Source: Sulfitobacter sp. HNIBRBA3233
Lineage (GTDB): Bacteria > Pseudomonadota > Alphaproteobacteria > Rhodobacterales > Rhodobacteraceae
NCBI RefSeq assembly: GCF_040149665.1
Contig: NZ_JBEFLP010000001.1
Location: 2,604,001 to 2,668,000 of the forward strand
Direction: 5' to 3'
Length of the DNA stretch: 64,000 bases
In this document: piece by piece, positions 35,488-44,692 of the stretch
Numbering within the stretch: the first letter of the stretch is position 1
Layout: every line of letters begins with the position of its first letter
Program-made: the position numbers and the translations under genes
Notes under the pieces: model-generated
What the model saw: the letters and a program-made list of their open reading frames with translations, nothing else
What the model was told of the DNA's origin: nothing
Database searches by the model: none

Positions 35488-36031
35488 CAGTTTCCGCGCA
35501 AGGTTTCGAGATAGGCCAGAGTGCCCGCGCCGAACACCGCTTGCAGCGTCTCGGCAGTTTCCGACGCATTGTCGGTCGCGTGGACAGATGTCTGCGTGGC
35601 CGGATCGCTCTGACCGCGTCGCAGAACGAACACGTAGATCCCGCGCGAGGCATCGACCAGTGGCGCCATCAGGTTGCGATCGTGCGAGATAAGCCCGCGC
35701 AGAGAAAGAATGCTGAGAGGAATTCGCGGTAGGCATATTTCGGGTGCCGCAGTTTCGATCAGATAAAGCTGAGCGGGAAGAGTTTGACGACATAGCTGCG
35801 TCGCCCCAGACGCTGGCGGAAGATGAAGCGCTGCCGGCCCCGTTTGAGGAGCGTTTGATCCCCGCGTGCCTCTGGTCTGGCGAAATCGGACTGCACCACC
35901 AGCAGCGCGGGATCGCGGCCTTTGTCATTGCGCCAGTAGATCCGTGTGTTGTCGGGGCCGGTGTCGAACGGCCTTTCCGACAGGGCCGCAGGATAATCAA
36001 ATCTGGTTTTCACGAAGGCTGTCCGGCTCAT
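35487..36031 (-). pseudogene. Decayed gene; N-terminal half resembles a lipopolysaccharide (heptose) kinase
   Basis: From 36031 downward the reading frame encodes MSRTAFVKTRF..., then RQRLGRRSYVVKLFPLSFI, stops at TGA (35759-35761), and continues in the same frame as SKLRHPKYAYREFLSAF. VVK...P.S...KLRHPKYAYREF resembles the N-terminal lobe (ATP-lysine region) of RfaP/heptose-kinase-type proteins. The frame stops again at 35669-35671. A different frame then carries LSLRGLISHDRNLMAPLVDASRGIYVFVLRRG to a stop at 35487, a fragment I cannot identify. The kinase catalytic loop is absent. A premature stop, missing core and frame change together mark a remnant, possibly of two genes joined by deletion. 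Confidence 0.6.
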
Positions 36032-36112
36032 CTGAAATTAGCGGACTATTACAGTTTCGTGACGGTGTTTCCTCGGCCCGTGGTTGCACCGACTGTTCTG
36101 CGCGCACGGCGC

Positions 36113-36140
36113 AAAAGAAAGGCCCGCACGGTTGCGGGCC
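36113..36140 (-). terminator. Rho-independent terminator of the L,D-transpeptidase gene
   Basis: On the minus strand GGCCCGCA-ACCG-TGCGGGCC is followed by TTTCTTTT. It lies 27 bases after the stop of the L,D-transpeptidase gene. Confidence 0.9.
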
Positions 36141-36166
36141 ATTTCCGGAAATCTGTGCGGGCCGGT

Positions 36167-36727
36167 TCAGTGCAAGACCACGCGCGTCCCGTTGGGCACA
36201 CGGTTGTAAAGGTCGATCACATGCGCGTTGATCATTCGCACACACCCGTTTGAAACGCGGGCCTCGACCGTGTGCGGTTTTGGCGTACCGTGGATGCGCA
36301 GGTAGGTGTCGCGCCCACCGCTGTAGAGATAGAGCGCACGCGCCCCCAGCGGGTTCATACCCCCGCCGGGCATGCCGCTTGCGTGTTGTGCGTATATCTC
36401 GGGCTCGCGGCGGATCATGGCCTTGGTCGGTGTCCAGCTTGGCCATTCGGCCTTGCGGCGGATGGTGAAGGTCCCGGCGGTGTAGCGGCCTTCTTGGCCG
36501 ATGCCGACGGGATAGCGGATCGCCTCTCCGCCCGGAAGGATCCAGTAGAGCGCGAATTGGCCGGGATCGACGTGGATCTCGCCCGCCTGAAAGCCGTCCT
36601 TGACCGGCACGATGCGCGGTTGCAGATGGGCCGGCACCTGATAGGTGCCGGTGGCGGAAAGGGCAGGGCCGGCAGCGAAAGCGGCGGCACCGGTAAAGAG
36701 TAATGTGCGACGGTCCATGAGTGACAT
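36167..36727 (-). CDS. Periplasmic L,D-transpeptidase (ErfK/YbiS/YkuD)
   Basis: A 186-residue exported YkuD-domain enzyme. The signal is of twin-arginine or Sec type (MDRRTLLFTGAAAFAAGPALSA, with RR near residue 5). The catalytic pattern is complete: LRIHGTPKP (His) and SNGCVRMINAHVIDLY (Cys, Arg). It would form 3-3 cross-links in peptidoglycan or attach proteins to it. The ATG at 36727 is chosen; 15 further in-frame upstream residues (to 36772) do not look like a signal peptide. Confidence 0.9.
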   Translation of the reverse strand: MSLMDRRTLLFTGAAAFAAGPALSATGTYQVPAHLQPRIVPVKDGFQAGEIHVDPGQFALYWILPGGEAIRYPVGIGQEGRYTAGTFTIRRKAEWPSWTPTKAMIRREPEIYAQHASGMPGGGMNPLGARALYLYSGGRDTYLRIHGTPKPHTVEARVSNGCVRMINAHVIDLYNRVPNGTRVVLH

Positions 36728-36876
36728 GGCAGTGTCTCCCTGATGAATAGGTTCGCAAGCGTAACGCACCAACTGGGCAAAAAGTTGCGAACGCGTTCAC
36801 CGGAGTGTCTGAAAGTGCGCCTGCGCGGACTGTCGTGGAGAAGGACAGGAGGCGACGAGTCGCGTGCGGTCGAACG

Positions 36877-36907
36877 AAAAAAGGCCCCGAACCTTTCGGT
36901 CGGGGCC
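36877..36907 (-). terminator. Rho-independent terminator of pnp
   Basis: On the minus strand GGCCCCGA and TCGGGGCC form an 8-bp stem, followed by six T residues, 30 bases after the pnp stop. Confidence 0.9.
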
Positions 36908-36937
36908 TTCGATTTGCTCAGAAAGCAGGACGCGGGA

Positions 36938-39073
36938 TCAATCCGCGGTTTCTTCTTTCTTGATCTCTTCGCCGGTTTCCTGATCGACGACTTTCATCGA
37001 CAGGCGCACCTTGCCACGGTCATCGAAGCCCAGAAGCTTGACTTTGACTTCCTGACCTTCCTTCAGAACGTCCGAAGGGTGGTTCAGGCGGCGGTTTTCG
37101 ATCTGGGACACATGGACCAGCCCGTCGCGCTTTCCGAAGAAGTTCACGAAGGCGCCGAAGTCCACGATCTTGACCACGGTTCCGGTGTAGACCTTGCCCT
37201 CTTCGGGTTCGGCCACGATGGAATAGATCATGTCGTAGGCTTTCTTGATCGCGTCGCCGTTGGGGCTGGCGATCTTGATGATGCCGTCGTCGTTGATGTC
37301 GACCTTTGCACCCGAAACCTCGACGATCTCGCGGATGACCTTGCCGCCGGATCCGATGACTTCACGGATCTTGTCGGTGGGCACCTGCATGGTTTCGATG
37401 CGCGGCGCGTGGACGGAGAATTCCGCCGCACCGGTGATCGCCTTGCTCATCTCGCCGAGGATATGCATCCGGCCATCTTTCGCCTGCGCGAGGGCCTTTT
37501 CCATGATCTCGGGTGTGATGCCCGCAACCTTGATGTCCATCTGCAGCGACGTGATCCCGTTTTCGGTCCCCGCCACTTTGAAGTCCATGTCGCCAAGGTG
37601 GTCTTCGTCACCCAGAATGTCCGACAGGATCGCGTAGGATCCGTCTTCTTCCAGGATCAGACCCATGGCCACACCGGCCACGGCGGATTTCAGCGGCACG
37701 CCCGCGTCCATCATCGACAGGGAGCCACCGCAGACGGACGCCATGGAGGACGAGCCGTTGGATTCGGTGATCTCGGACACGACACGGATGGTGTAGGGGA
37801 AATCCGTTGCCGCAGGCAGAACCGCCTGAAGCGCACGCCATGCCAGTTTCCCGTGACCGATCTCGCGACGTCCCGGAGGGCCCACGCGACCCACTTCGCC
37901 AACCGAATAGGGAGGGAAGTTGTAGTGCAGCAGGAAGTTGGATTTGAATTTGCCGTGCAGCGCGTCGATGAACTGTTCGTCATCGCCGGTGCCCAGCGTG
38001 GTCACAACCAGACCCTGCGTTTCACCACGGGTAAACAGGGCAGAGCCGTGGGTCCGCGGCAGGATGCCGGTCTGGCTGACGATGTCGCGGATCTCGTCGG
38101 TGCGACGTCCGTCGATACGCTTGCCGGTCTTGACCACGTCACCGCGCAGGATCGACGCTTCGAGCTTCTTCATCGCGGAGCCGAGGTTGCCGTCTTCCAG
38201 CTGCTCTTCGGTCAGCTTGCCCTTGATGGTCTCGCGGGCGGCGGCAACGGCCGTGGTGCGCTCCTGCTTGTCGGAGATCGCGAAGGCCTTGCGCATTTCG
38301 TCCTCGCCTGCGGCTTTCACGGCCTCGAAGAGGTCGGAATAGTCGGGCGCCTGGAAATCGAACGGCTCTTTCGCGGCGTCTTCGGCCAGATCGATGATCA
38401 GGTCGATCACCGGCTGGATCTGCTCGTGCGCGAATTTCACGGCGCCCAGCATTTCGGCTTCCGTGAGCTCGTAGGCTTCGGATTCCACCATCATCACCGC
38501 GTCCTTGGTGCCTGCGACCACAAGGTCAAGGCGCTGGTCGGGGTTCAGACGCAGATCCTGCATGTCGTCGACGGTGGGGTTCAGGATGTAATCGCCATCC
38601 TCGTATCCCACGCGGCAGGCGGCGATCGGGCCCATGAACGGCGCGCCCGAAAGGGTCAGCGCTGCGGAGGCTGCGATCATCGCGACCATATCGGGGTCGT
38701 TGACCAGATCGTGGCTCAGCACGGTGCACATCACCAGAACTTCGTTCTTGAAGCCGGGTGCGAACAGCGGGCGGATCGGCCGGTCGATCAGGCGGCTTGT
38801 CAGTGTTTCCTTCTCGGTGGGGCGGGCCTCACGCTTGAAGAAACCGCCGGGGATCTTGCCCGCAGCGTAGTATTTCTCGTTGTAGTGAACGGTCAGCGGA
38901 AAGAAGTCCTGACCGGGCTTTTGCTGGCGGGCAAAGGTGACGTTGGCCATCACGCTCGTCTCGCCGTAAGTAGCGATCACCGAGCCGTCTGCCTGGCGGG
39001 CCACTTTTCCTGTTTCGAGTGTGAGCGTCTCTTCGCCCCACTGCATGCTTTTCTTCGTTTCGTTAAACATCAT
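36938..39073 (-). CDS. pnp: Polyribonucleotide nucleotidyltransferase (PNPase)
   Basis: A 711-residue phosphorolytic 3'-5' exoribonuclease and degradosome component. It has two RNase PH domains (about 10-230 and 310-545, with the alpha-helical domain between), a KH domain (about 555-615, [15 protein letters not shown]) and an S1 domain (about 620-695, [26 protein letters not shown]). The second initiation codon (MFNETKK, 39070) is equally likely. It ends the rbfA-truB-rpsO-pnp series, but lies 3.4 kb from rpsO because other genes intervene. Confidence 0.97.
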   Translation of the reverse strand: MMFNETKKSMQWGEETLTLETGKVARQADGSVIATYGETSVMANVTFARQQKPGQDFFPLTVHYNEKYYAAGKIPGGFFKREARPTEKETLTSRLIDRPIRPLFAPGFKNEVLVMCTVLSHDLVNDPDMVAMIAASAALTLSGAPFMGPIAACRVGYEDGDYILNPTVDDMQDLRLNPDQRLDLVVAGTKDAVMMVESEAYELTEAEMLGAVKFAHEQIQPVIDLIIDLAEDAAKEPFDFQAPDYSDLFEAVKAAGEDEMRKAFAISDKQERTTAVAAARETIKGKLTEEQLEDGNLGSAMKKLEASILRGDVVKTGKRIDGRRTDEIRDIVSQTGILPRTHGSALFTRGETQGLVVTTLGTGDDEQFIDALHGKFKSNFLLHYNFPPYSVGEVGRVGPPGRREIGHGKLAWRALQAVLPAATDFPYTIRVVSEITESNGSSSMASVCGGSLSMMDAGVPLKSAVAGVAMGLILEEDGSYAILSDILGDEDHLGDMDFKVAGTENGITSLQMDIKVAGITPEIMEKALAQAKDGRMHILGEMSKAITGAAEFSVHAPRIETMQVPTDKIREVIGSGGKVIREIVEVSGAKVDINDDGIIKIASPNGDAIKKAYDMIYSIVAEPEEGKVYTGTVVKIVDFGAFVNFFGKRDGLVHVSQIENRRLNHPSDVLKEGQEVKVKLLGFDDRGKVRLSMKVVDQETGEEIKKEETAD

Positions 39074-39308
39074 CGTTTCCTTGTCGGCCCATTGGCCATT
39101 TCATAGGGGCCGTATTGCCCCTGACCGCGGTATCTTCTTTTGACGGCGCTGCGGTCCGGGCGCCGGCTTTCAGATCCCTCGCGCATACAGGACTTGCAGT
39201 CTCTTGGAAAGAGCGGCGGATCGCCGCCCGCTGATTGGTTGGCAAAGATTAACCCTCAACCGCTGCGGGAATGGTATTATCGGGTAGAATCGCCATGGGA
39301 GGGACATC

Positions 39309-39536
39309 ATGCGACAGGACTGCAACCGCGATATCTTTGCCGAGGAAATCGCCGACCTTGAAGCGCGGATGAAACGCGCGGAGCCGTACAAGCGCGACCA
39401 TCTGCGCGCCGACGTGCAGGAAATGATCTGCAAGCTGATCGGCAACGGCGACACGGTTCCGCGCCGCCTGCGCGACATGAACCGCACGCTCGAGGATGAG
39501 GCTTTCGAGGACATCTTTGAGAATATGCCGGTCTGA
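39309..39536 (+). CDS. Small conserved-looking hypothetical protein
   Basis: A 75-residue, highly charged protein predicted mostly helical (IFAEEIADLEARMKRAEPYK, ADVQEMICKLIGNGD, LEDEAFEDIFENM). GGGAGGG lies 5 bases before the ATG, which supports real translation. No domain is recognised. It lies divergently upstream of pnp, followed by a small membrane-protein gene on the same strand. Confidence 0.7.
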   Translation: MRQDCNRDIFAEEIADLEARMKRAEPYKRDHLRADVQEMICKLIGNGDTVPRRLRDMNRTLEDEAFEDIFENMPV

Positions 39537-39631
39537 CCGCAGGCCGCGCGCCGACATACCGAGGGTTTTGATCGTTCGGCAAACCTGCGCTATCCATCAC
39601 CCTCGTGGGGAATTCAGGGTATGGGCGCCGG

Positions 39632-39766
39632 ATGACAAAACAAATCTTCAGGTTTGCCTTCTGGCTGCTGGCGCTGCTGGGCCTTTTCAACATCTTCCAG
39701 GCGCTTTGGCTCTATCTGAGGCGTCTCCACGGCGCCGCCCATGATGCGCCAGCGGTCCCTGCCTAG
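39632..39766 (+). CDS. Small single-pass membrane protein (44 residues)
   Basis: An open frame of 44 residues starts MTKQIFRFAFWLLALLGLFN and continues with IFQALWLYLRRLHG; residues about 6-25 form one membrane helix followed by a basic patch, as in many bacterial small membrane proteins. The ribosome site is weak (AGGG 12 bases upstream). Its TAG stop overlaps the TAG of the convergent amidinotransferase gene in the palindrome CTAG. Coding status is likely but not certain. Confidence 0.5.
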   Translation: MTKQIFRFAFWLLALLGLFNIFQALWLYLRRLHGAAHDAPAVPA

Positions 39767-40878
39767 TCTCCCATCGTGGGAAAGTAGTTCTCGCACACGC
39801 CCTCGCGGTGGACGTCCGCCGTGGAGCAATGAAGCCCCCCGCCAAAGGCGTAGGCATCGCGCAGCTCGACTTCCACGACTTCCATGCCCAGCTTGTCCAT
39901 CTGCTCGGCCTGATAGACCTCGGATTTCTCCACACAGACGGTTTTGGGGTCCAGCACCAGAACATTCATGCTGAGCCAGACCGATGAATAGCACAGCGGC
40001 GGCGGCTGGTTGTGTGTGGGCTGCGCTGCATCCACTATTTCCCAGCCGTTGCGTTCGAACAGGGCGCGCTGTTCCTTCGGCAGGCGGCGCTGCGGATTGT
40101 TGAGGATCAGGCCCGGCCGCAGCGGCGTGAAGGTCGCGTCGATATGGATGGGATAGGGATCGCCGGGAAAGTTCACGGCGTGAACGCGGTGGTCGGGGAA
40201 GTGCCTGCGCAGCCACTCGATCCCCTTGAGGTTGGTGGTGAACCCGTGCTGCACCACCAGATCGCGGCCGAAACGCAAGACGTCGGCGGCGTCGAAGAGC
40301 GGCTCTTCCTCGGTTGTGACAAAGAACTTTTCGGCGGCCCATTCCAGCCGCTTCGCTTCGCCGATCTTCTCGGACAGGTAGTCGGGATGGTAATCGGCAT
40401 CGGTCAGCCGCGGCTTGGGGGCGGCCTCGTGCCGGAAATTCGGGTCCTCGTTCCAGTATTGCTGCAACAGCGGGCGGTAGTTGAGGTATTCGAACCAGCG
40501 GCAGCGGTAGCTCATGGTCGCTTCGAGTATTTCCGAGCCGACCGTCAGCAGCACGTCGCGCGGCGGCATGCAGCCGAACTGGCTTTCGGTGTGAAAATCC
40601 GGTGTGGTGACCGGCATCGCATGGTCGATCGGCGTGGGGCGGTCCACGCGGATGCCGCGCCGCTCAAGCTGGGCCGCGAAGCTGTCCAGCAACTCGTTCG
40701 CGCGGTCGATGCTCTCTTGCGGGCGGCGGCCCCACTGGCCGCGCATGTCGCTGTCTTCGGGCACTTTCGCGTCCAGCGCGGGTTCTGCCGGGGGAATGTG
40801 GCAATCGTCGGCACGGCCCACGATGACGTGTTTCAGCGGATCCCATTCGTTCCAGCTGTTGACGATCGTTTTCTGCAT
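39763..40878 (-). CDS. Amidinotransferase (glycine amidinotransferase-like)
   Basis: A 371-residue enzyme of the arginine-type amidinotransferase branch of the guanidino-group-modifying superfamily. The triad is visible as Asp in LFDAADVLRFG, His in YPIHIDATFTPL and nucleophile Cys351 in GGGLHCSTADVHREG. Homologues transfer the amidino group of arginine to glycine or to an inosamine. Glycine as acceptor would produce guanidinoacetate. Start chosen at ATG 40878; a TTG at 40893 is less likely. It is divergent from an amidase gene with a 123-bp gap. Confidence 0.83.
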   Translation of the reverse strand: MQKTIVNSWNEWDPLKHVIVGRADDCHIPPAEPALDAKVPEDSDMRGQWGRRPQESIDRANELLDSFAAQLERRGIRVDRPTPIDHAMPVTTPDFHTESQFGCMPPRDVLLTVGSEILEATMSYRCRWFEYLNYRPLLQQYWNEDPNFRHEAAPKPRLTDADYHPDYLSEKIGEAKRLEWAAEKFFVTTEEEPLFDAADVLRFGRDLVVQHGFTTNLKGIEWLRRHFPDHRVHAVNFPGDPYPIHIDATFTPLRPGLILNNPQRRLPKEQRALFERNGWEIVDAAQPTHNQPPPLCYSSVWLSMNVLVLDPKTVCVEKSEVYQAEQMDKLGMEVVEVELRDAYAFGGGLHCSTADVHREGVCENYFPTMGD

Positions 40879-41001
40879 GGCGCGGTCCCCCAAAGATGCA
40901 TCTGGTTTCGCCTTTAGGGTGGTTCACGGGCCCGCGCAAGCGCCGCGATTGCCGTTGCGTCAAAGACGTGCAACGCTGGCGCAAAATACCGGGAGATGAT
41001 T

Positions 41002-42393
41002 ATGGAATTGTGGGAAATGACAGCCACGGATGTGGCGCAGCGGGTGGCGGCAGGCGATGTCACCGCACGGGCCATGACCGAAGCGGCGCTGGCGCGCATG
41101 GACGCGGTCAACCCGGCGATCAACGCCGTGGTGGCGCGCAACGACGACGAGGCGCTGGAAGCCGCCGATGCCATCGATGCGGCGCGTGCGCGCGGGGATG
41201 CGCTGGGCCCGATGGCGGGTGTGCCGGTCACGACGAAGGAAAACGTAGACCAGCGCGGGTTTCCCACGACCAACGGCCTGCGCGTCCAGAAGGATCTGAT
41301 GGCCGAGGCGGACAACCCGGTTGTGTCGAACCTGCGCCGTGCGGGCGCGGTGATCATCGGACGCACCAACACGCCCGCGTTTTCGCTGCGTTGGTTTACC
41401 CGCAACGATTTGCGCGGGCACACCAAGAACCCGCACAACCCCGCGATCACGCCGGGCGGATCTTCGGGCGGGGCCGCATCGGCCACGGCGGCGGGCATTG
41501 GCGCGATGGGCCACGGTACGGATATCGGCGGGTCGATCCGCTATCCCGCCTACGCCTGCGGGCTTCAGGGCATTCGCCCGACCATGGGGCGTGTCGCGGC
41601 CTGGAACCCGTCGTCGCCGGACCGCCATATCGGCGCGCAGCTGATGGCGGTTTCTGGCCCGCACGCGCGGTCGGTGGCGGATGTGCGGCTGACACTGGAA
41701 ACGATGAGCGTCTCCGACCCGCGCGATCCGTGGCATATGCCGGTGCCGCTGGACCGTGGTGCCTATCCCAAACGCGCCGGATTGTGCGTCTCGCCCGAGG
41801 GGCTGGCCACGCAGCCGGCTGTCGAACAGGCGCTGCGGGATGCCGCCGACCGCCTGAAAGATGCCGGTTGGGAGGTGACGGAAGTGGAAAGCCCGCCCTT
41901 CCGTGAACCCGCCCGCCGTCAGGCGCAGCTGTGGCTGGCGGAAATGGCGCGCGGATCCCGTGCGGCCTTCGATAAGGAAGCGAACGCCGACGCCATGCAT
42001 GTTCTGGCCGAGATGCAGAAACTCACCCCGGAACCGGACCTGAACGATGTGCTGGATGCGTTGCAGGCGCGGGTCGGTTTTCTGCGCACATGGGAAGAGT
42101 TCCTCGGGCGCTATCCGGTGCTGATCTGCCCCGTGTCCGCCGAGCCGCCGTTCCGGGATCTGCTGGATCTGGAAAACTTCCCGCGCGTCATGGAGGCGCA
42201 GCTGACGCAGGTGGGCCTGCCGCTGATGGGATTGCCGGGGATGTCCGTCTTTACCGGTTTCGGGACCGGAGAGGCAGGGCATGTTCCGCTCGGCGCGCAG
42301 CTGATCGGCGGGCGCTTCCGTGAGGATATCCTTCTCGATGCCGCCGCGGCGATCGAGGCGCGCAGCCCCGCGATTTCTGTCGTCACGCCCTGA
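41002..42393 (+). CDS. Amidase (amidase-signature family)
   Basis: A 463-residue amidase-signature enzyme. The catalytic Lys79 is in PVTTKENVD, the cis-Ser (about 154) in TPGGSSGGAAS, and the nucleophile Ser178 in HGTDIGGSIRYPAY. GGGAG lies 6 bases before the ATG at 41002, so that start is favoured over 40996. It is divergent from the amidinotransferase; the pair might act on related guanidino or amide compounds, but this is inference. Confidence 0.88.
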   Translation: MELWEMTATDVAQRVAAGDVTARAMTEAALARMDAVNPAINAVVARNDDEALEAADAIDAARARGDALGPMAGVPVTTKENVDQRGFPTTNGLRVQKDLMAEADNPVVSNLRRAGAVIIGRTNTPAFSLRWFTRNDLRGHTKNPHNPAITPGGSSGGAASATAAGIGAMGHGTDIGGSIRYPAYACGLQGIRPTMGRVAAWNPSSPDRHIGAQLMAVSGPHARSVADVRLTLETMSVSDPRDPWHMPVPLDRGAYPKRAGLCVSPEGLATQPAVEQALRDAADRLKDAGWEVTEVESPPFREPARRQAQLWLAEMARGSRAAFDKEANADAMHVLAEMQKLTPEPDLNDVLDALQARVGFLRTWEEFLGRYPVLICPVSAEPPFRDLLDLENFPRVMEAQLTQVGLPLMGLPGMSVFTGFGTGEAGHVPLGAQLIGGRFREDILLDAAAAIEARSPAISVVTP

Positions 42394-42435
42394 CGTGGCT
42401 GCCGCCGGCGCGTGGGACCATGCCCCGGCGCAACG

Positions 42436-42468
42436 AAAAACCGCGCGCCCCGGAAGGGACGCGCGGTT
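42436..42468 (-). terminator. Rho-independent terminator of rpsO
   Basis: On the minus strand AACCGCGCGTCCC pairs with GGGGCGCGCGGTT around TTCC, a 13-bp stem, followed by a T-run (TTTTT including stem end). It lies 27 bases after the rpsO stop. Confidence 0.88.
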
Positions 42469-42494
42469 CAAATCCGTGCGAAAGGCGCGCGCGT

Positions 42495-42764
42495 TTAGCG
42501 GCGGATGCCCAGACGCTTGATCAGGTCCTGATAGCGCGCTTCATCCTTGGACTTCACATAGTCGAGAAGCTTGCGGCGTGTCGCGACCATCTTCAGAAGG
42601 CCACGGCGACCGTGGTTGTCCTTCTTGTGGGTCTTGAAGTGTTCGGTCAGCGTCGTGATGCGCGATGTCAGCACGGCGACCTGCACTTCTGGGGAACCGG
42701 TATCGCCTTCTTTGGCGCCGAATTCCTTGATAAGACGTGTCTTTTCTTCAGCAGTAATCGACAT
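42495..42764 (-). CDS. rpsO: 30S ribosomal protein S15
   Basis: An 89-residue ribosomal protein that binds 16S rRNA helices 20-22 early in 30S assembly. The family sequence is recognisable throughout: [32 protein letters not shown], and [12 protein letters not shown] at the C-terminus. Length equals the bacterial norm. A purine-rich GGAG site precedes the ATG. It has its own terminator and is separated from pnp by unrelated genes, so the usual rpsO-pnp co-transcription cannot occur here. Confidence 0.98.
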   Translation of the reverse strand: MSITAEEKTRLIKEFGAKEGDTGSPEVQVAVLTSRITTLTEHFKTHKKDNHGRRGLLKMVATRRKLLDYVKSKDEARYQDLIKRLGIRR

Positions 42765-42911
42765 CGGGGTCTCCTTTGAAAGGTTGGTGTGATGGCGCAG
42801 GCCGGGATGTCGTCCAGCGCAGGCCCATGGAGTACGCCCGCGCGAATCCGCAGACGATGGGGGCGTATAGGAGGATTCTGTGGGGATGGCAAAACCTTAT
42901 TGCCGTGCCGG

Positions 42912-44027
42912 TCAGCTTTCCGGTGCAAGCCCGAGGGTGACGGCGCTGCTGAGCGGGATGAGCGACAGGTCCTCGGGGGCGAGGCCGGTGCCCGCGATGC
43001 GCGCCACCACCTCGCCGTCCATCAGCACCAGATCGCGCCCGGCGTCGTCGGGATCGCCGTAAATCTCGATCAGCGGCTCCTCTGCCTCCGGGTCACTGTC
43101 GTCCCAGACCAGCAAGAGGCTGTCTTCTTCGGGTGCGAAATCGATCAGGTCGGTCGCGTCCCCGCCGGATATCCAGTCGCCCAGCACGATCCGGTCCGCG
43201 CCGGTCCCTGCTGTAACGATATCGCAGCGCCCGGCCAGAAGGGTATCGTCACCACCGCCGCCGTTGAGGAAATCCGCCGCATCCGTATCGGCCCCGTCCG
43301 CGCCCCGCATCGCGCCGTTGAGCAGATCGTTGCCCCAGCCCCCGAAGAGCGTGTCTGCCCCGGTGCCCCCCTGCAGCGTGTCATCGTCCAGCCCGCCGTG
43401 CAGCACGTCGTCGCCACTGCCACCATCGAGCAGGTCATCGCCCGCCGATCCTGTCAGCAGGTCGTTCCCGTCGTCCCCGAACAGCACATCATTGGCGTTA
43501 TGCCCGATCAGGTCGTCATTGGCTTCGCCGCCGGAGAGGGTGTCTGTTCCGTCTTCGCCGTGAAGCGTGTCCTCGCCCGCGTTTCCGCTGAGGGTGTCGT
43601 TGCCATCCTGCCCGCGCAATTCGTCGTTGCCGTTGCCGCCTGTCACAACATCCGCGCCCGCCCCTGCGGCGATGCGGTCGTTGCCGTCGGCGCCCTCGAT
43701 CACGTCATCACCATCGCTGCCTTCGGTCAGCAGGATCATATCCTCGGGGCTGAGGATCAGCGGACCAAGGTCTGCGGCATCGTCGCCGCCGCGCGGATCA
43801 TAGAAGGTTTCCCCGTCCATCACGGTGTCGGGCGCGGCACCGGCCCGGAACGCGGTAAAATCCAGCGGCGCGGAGGTGGCCGTGACGTCACCGGCCTGCG
43901 CCAGCATATCGCCCGCCTCGGGTGCGGGGCCGGCGTCTGCCGTTCCGTCGTCTGCTGTATTTTGCGGGTCGATGAAGGCGAAGGTGCCGACCGCCATCAA
44001 TCCCATCAATCCGGCAAGCCAGAGCAT
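42912..44027 (-). CDS. RTX-type calcium-binding repeat protein
   Basis: A 371-residue protein starting with one hydrophobic segment (MLWLAGLMGLMAVGTFAFID), a short acidic linker, and about 15 nonapeptide RTX repeats (GGxGxDxLx; residues about 95-255, for example GNGNDELRG, GSGDDVLHG). These fold as a calcium-binding parallel beta-roll. The C-terminal 100 residues (LDFAPEEDSLLLVW) form the domain often found at the end of Rhodobacterales RTX proteins. The N-terminal helix could anchor it or act as a signal. Placed inside the truB-rpsO series, it looks like an accessory insertion. Function unknown. Confidence 0.82.
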   Translation of the reverse strand: MLWLAGLMGLMAVGTFAFIDPQNTADDGTADAGPAPEAGDMLAQAGDVTATSAPLDFTAFRAGAAPDTVMDGETFYDPRGGDDAADLGPLILSPEDMILLTEGSDGDDVIEGADGNDRIAAGAGADVVTGGNGNDELRGQDGNDTLSGNAGEDTLHGEDGTDTLSGGEANDDLIGHNANDVLFGDDGNDLLTGSAGDDLLDGGSGDDVLHGGLDDDTLQGGTGADTLFGGWGNDLLNGAMRGADGADTDAADFLNGGGGDDTLLAGRCDIVTAGTGADRIVLGDWISGGDATDLIDFAPEEDSLLLVWDDSDPEAEEPLIEIYGDPDDAGRDLVLMDGEVVARIAGTGLAPEDLSLIPLSSAVTLGLAPES

Positions 44028-44119
44028 CCCTTTATCCCCTTTCGGCGCACCCGCGCGCCAGTTTCATAAACACAGATTTGTGCCGAATCGTCAAAAGACT
44101 AAGGGTAAAAGGGTTAACG

Positions 44120-44644
44120 TCAGGTGCCGGTGGGCGCCGCGGGCCATGGTTGCGGCGCGGCGCTGTAGGGCAGGTAGAGCGGATGGCGCGGATGGCCGTG
44201 CTTTGTCAGCCCCAGATGGTGCAGGAGGTGCCCTGCCGCACGCAACCTGTCGGCGACACGGGCGCCCTGATCGCGGTGCGCGCCGTGCACACCCCAGGCG
44301 GCGATGATGGTGTCCGCCCAGGATGCCGCCTCCAGCAGGGCGGCGGTGTTGCCGGTGCCTTCCGGTTCGGGGTGGGCCTTCATCTCGCGCGGGTCCGTGG
44401 CGCGCAAGGCAAAGATATTGGCCGCGCAGAAACCGCCGAAGCCCAGCCGCCGCGCGCGTTGCTCGCAGCGTTCGATGGTTGGATCGTTGGCGACCTCGGT
44501 CGCTGTGGACGGATTGAGCATGACGAAAAGCACGCGGTCGCGGGCGGGATCCCAGACGCGCGTCAGGCTGTATCGGTAGGCCTCGCAGGGCGAATAGACC
44601 GCCGTCGAAGGCGCGTCGCCCTTGGTATGGGTGCGGGTGATCAT
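44120..44644 (-). CDS. DUF1643 domain protein
   Basis: A 174-residue protein of the DUF1643 family, recognised from FVMLNPSTATEVANDPTIERC near residues 40-62 (quoted in part by LNPSTATE) and AWGVHGAH followed by LGLTKHGHPRHPLYL. The pattern NPSTA...DPT..RC is the family hallmark. No function is established for the family. The gene lies between truB and the RTX gene on the same strand. Confidence 0.85.
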   Translation of the reverse strand: MITRTHTKGDAPSTAVYSPCEAYRYSLTRVWDPARDRVLFVMLNPSTATEVANDPTIERCEQRARRLGFGGFCAANIFALRATDPREMKAHPEPEGTGNTAALLEAASWADTIIAAWGVHGAHRDQGARVADRLRAAGHLLHHLGLTKHGHPRHPLYLPYSAAPQPWPAAPTGT

Positions 44645-44692
44645 GGGACTGTCCTGCCAGAAAGCCGTAGCGTTGCAAACCGGCGGCGGGGA

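Noticed and set aside
36743-39106. Open frame of 787 residues on the plus strand
   Set aside because: Antisense to pnp, with shadow composition (His, Gly, Val, Phe rich) and no family signature.
42880-43062. 60-residue frame preceded by AGGAGG
   Set aside because: The ribosome-site match is good, but the frame runs antisense into the RTX gene and its sequence is Ser/Pro/Arg-rich shadow-like. I do not trust it.
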